From: Paramoeba atlantica
Taxonomy: Eukaryota; Discosea
Assembly (NCBI GenBank): GCA_977017575.1
Contig: CDRNVI010000192.1
Coordinates: 1-64,000 of the forward strand
DNA: 64,000 bases
Direction of reading: 5' to 3'
The translations under genes were made by a program, and so were the position numbers. The notes under the pieces were generated by a model. The model searched no databases, had not been told where the DNA came from, and saw only the letters and a program-made list of their open reading frames with translations. This document shows, one piece after another, positions 63,787 to 64,000 of the stretch (position 1 is the first letter of the stretch; each line of letters opens with the position of its first letter).

Positions 63787-64000
63787 ACCTAAATCAAAAC
63801 TATACGATAGGGCATCGCGCCTGGCCGGCGCCACCACCCTCTCGCTACTAACTTTCCACCCCTTTCGCGTTATCAGGGTCTGCCTCGGCATAACGAAGTC
63901 GGCTGATTTTGTCCGCAGGGTTACTTTTCGTGCTCACGTACCGCGCATCTACGTCAATTCCTTGCTTTTTAATTACATTCAAAACCTTTTCAAGTTCGTC

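Larger units (their letters stand above)
1..64000. repeat. Tandem satellite array with filled (1,863 bp) and empty (629 bp) units
   Basis: The whole window is one head-to-tail array. Base 1 matches base 1864, and the last bases match the middle of a short unit, so the array continues beyond both edges. I count 63 copies of the site ATATAAACT that either holds or lacks a 1,225-bp insert: 20 filled and 43 empty. The order is F8 E2 F6 E2 F E2 F E F E2 F E F E2 F E31. Between copies I see only scattered single-base changes, homopolymer length changes, one 16-bp duplication and one 20-bp deletion. This points to recent amplification or continuing homogenisation. No unique sequence interrupts the array. 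Confidence 0.98.
44293..64000. repeat. Short-unit block, 31 empty sites
   Basis: Only 628-629 bp units follow insert copy 20. Empty ATATAAACT sites start at 44922, 45551, 46179, 46808, 47436, 48064, 48693, 49322, 49951, 50580, 51208, 51836, 52464, 53093, 53722, 54351, 54979, 55607, 56235, 56864, 57493, 58121, 58749, 59377, 60006, 60635, 61264, 61892, 62520, 63149 and 63778. Most 628-bp units share a single-A deletion in the TATA-like motif (tataag for tataaag). Those ending at 56243 and 59385 instead share ggaaagg for gggtaagg. Shared variants reveal higher-order repeats. Confidence 0.95.

Noticed and set aside
1-64000. CRISPR array
   Set aside because: Repeat units are hundreds of bases long and no short repeats separated by unique spacers exist.
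44293-64000. Pure assembly artefact for the run of 31 short units
   Set aside because: The units differ by ordered point changes forming five- and six-unit patterns, which mis-assembly of one unit would not create. The true copy number may still differ.

Overview
The window lies wholly inside one very homogeneous tandem array. It starts and ends in mid-repeat. I see no host gene, tRNA, rRNA or CRISPR, and no unique sequence. Two unit sizes alternate: a long unit of about 1,863 bp and a short unit of 629 bp (628 bp where one base is missing). They are the same satellite core, with or without a 1,225-bp block at one fixed position. Counting sites, 20 are filled and 43 are empty.

The 1,225-bp block looks like a 5'-truncated non-LTR retrotransposon (LINE) on the minus strand. 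It carries a poly(A) tail (read as 17-20 T on the plus strand) directly against one copy of a 9-bp direct repeat, ATATAAACT. The second copy of ATATAAACT sits at the block's other edge, and the short units have ATATAAACT only once. Its open frame ends in a restriction-like (PD-(D/E)XK) endonuclease domain: Cys/His cluster, Arg, PD-X13-D and KxxKY, as in R2/CRE/NeSL-type LINEs. Its 3' untranslated part of about 700 bp holds three copies of a 55-63 bp motif and a six-copy GGCGTGCA minisatellite. The simplest reading is that the short unit is the empty pre-insertion site and the long unit is the filled site, later amplified with the satellite. A microhomology deletion producing the short unit is the alternative.

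The 629-bp core carries, also on the minus strand, a roughly 60-codon remnant resembling the C-terminal end of a retroelement RNase H (YVSTKSNPADKISR). So the satellite itself probably incorporates an older, broken retroelement piece.

Layout: 1-14397 long units only (copies 1-8); 14398-16293 the core of copy 8 and two short units; 16294-26832 long units only (copies 9-14); 26833-44292 a mosaic of one long with one or two short units (copies 15-20), including a tandem duplication of a 3,119-bp block; 44293-64000 short units only (31 empty sites), with higher-order repeats of five units (3,142 bp, two adjacent copies) and six units (3,772 bp). Marker bases show exchange between long and short units.

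The host is a eukaryote, judged only from the LINE and the satellite style. A protist with CRE-like LINEs, such as a kinetoplastid, would fit, but no host gene is present to test this.
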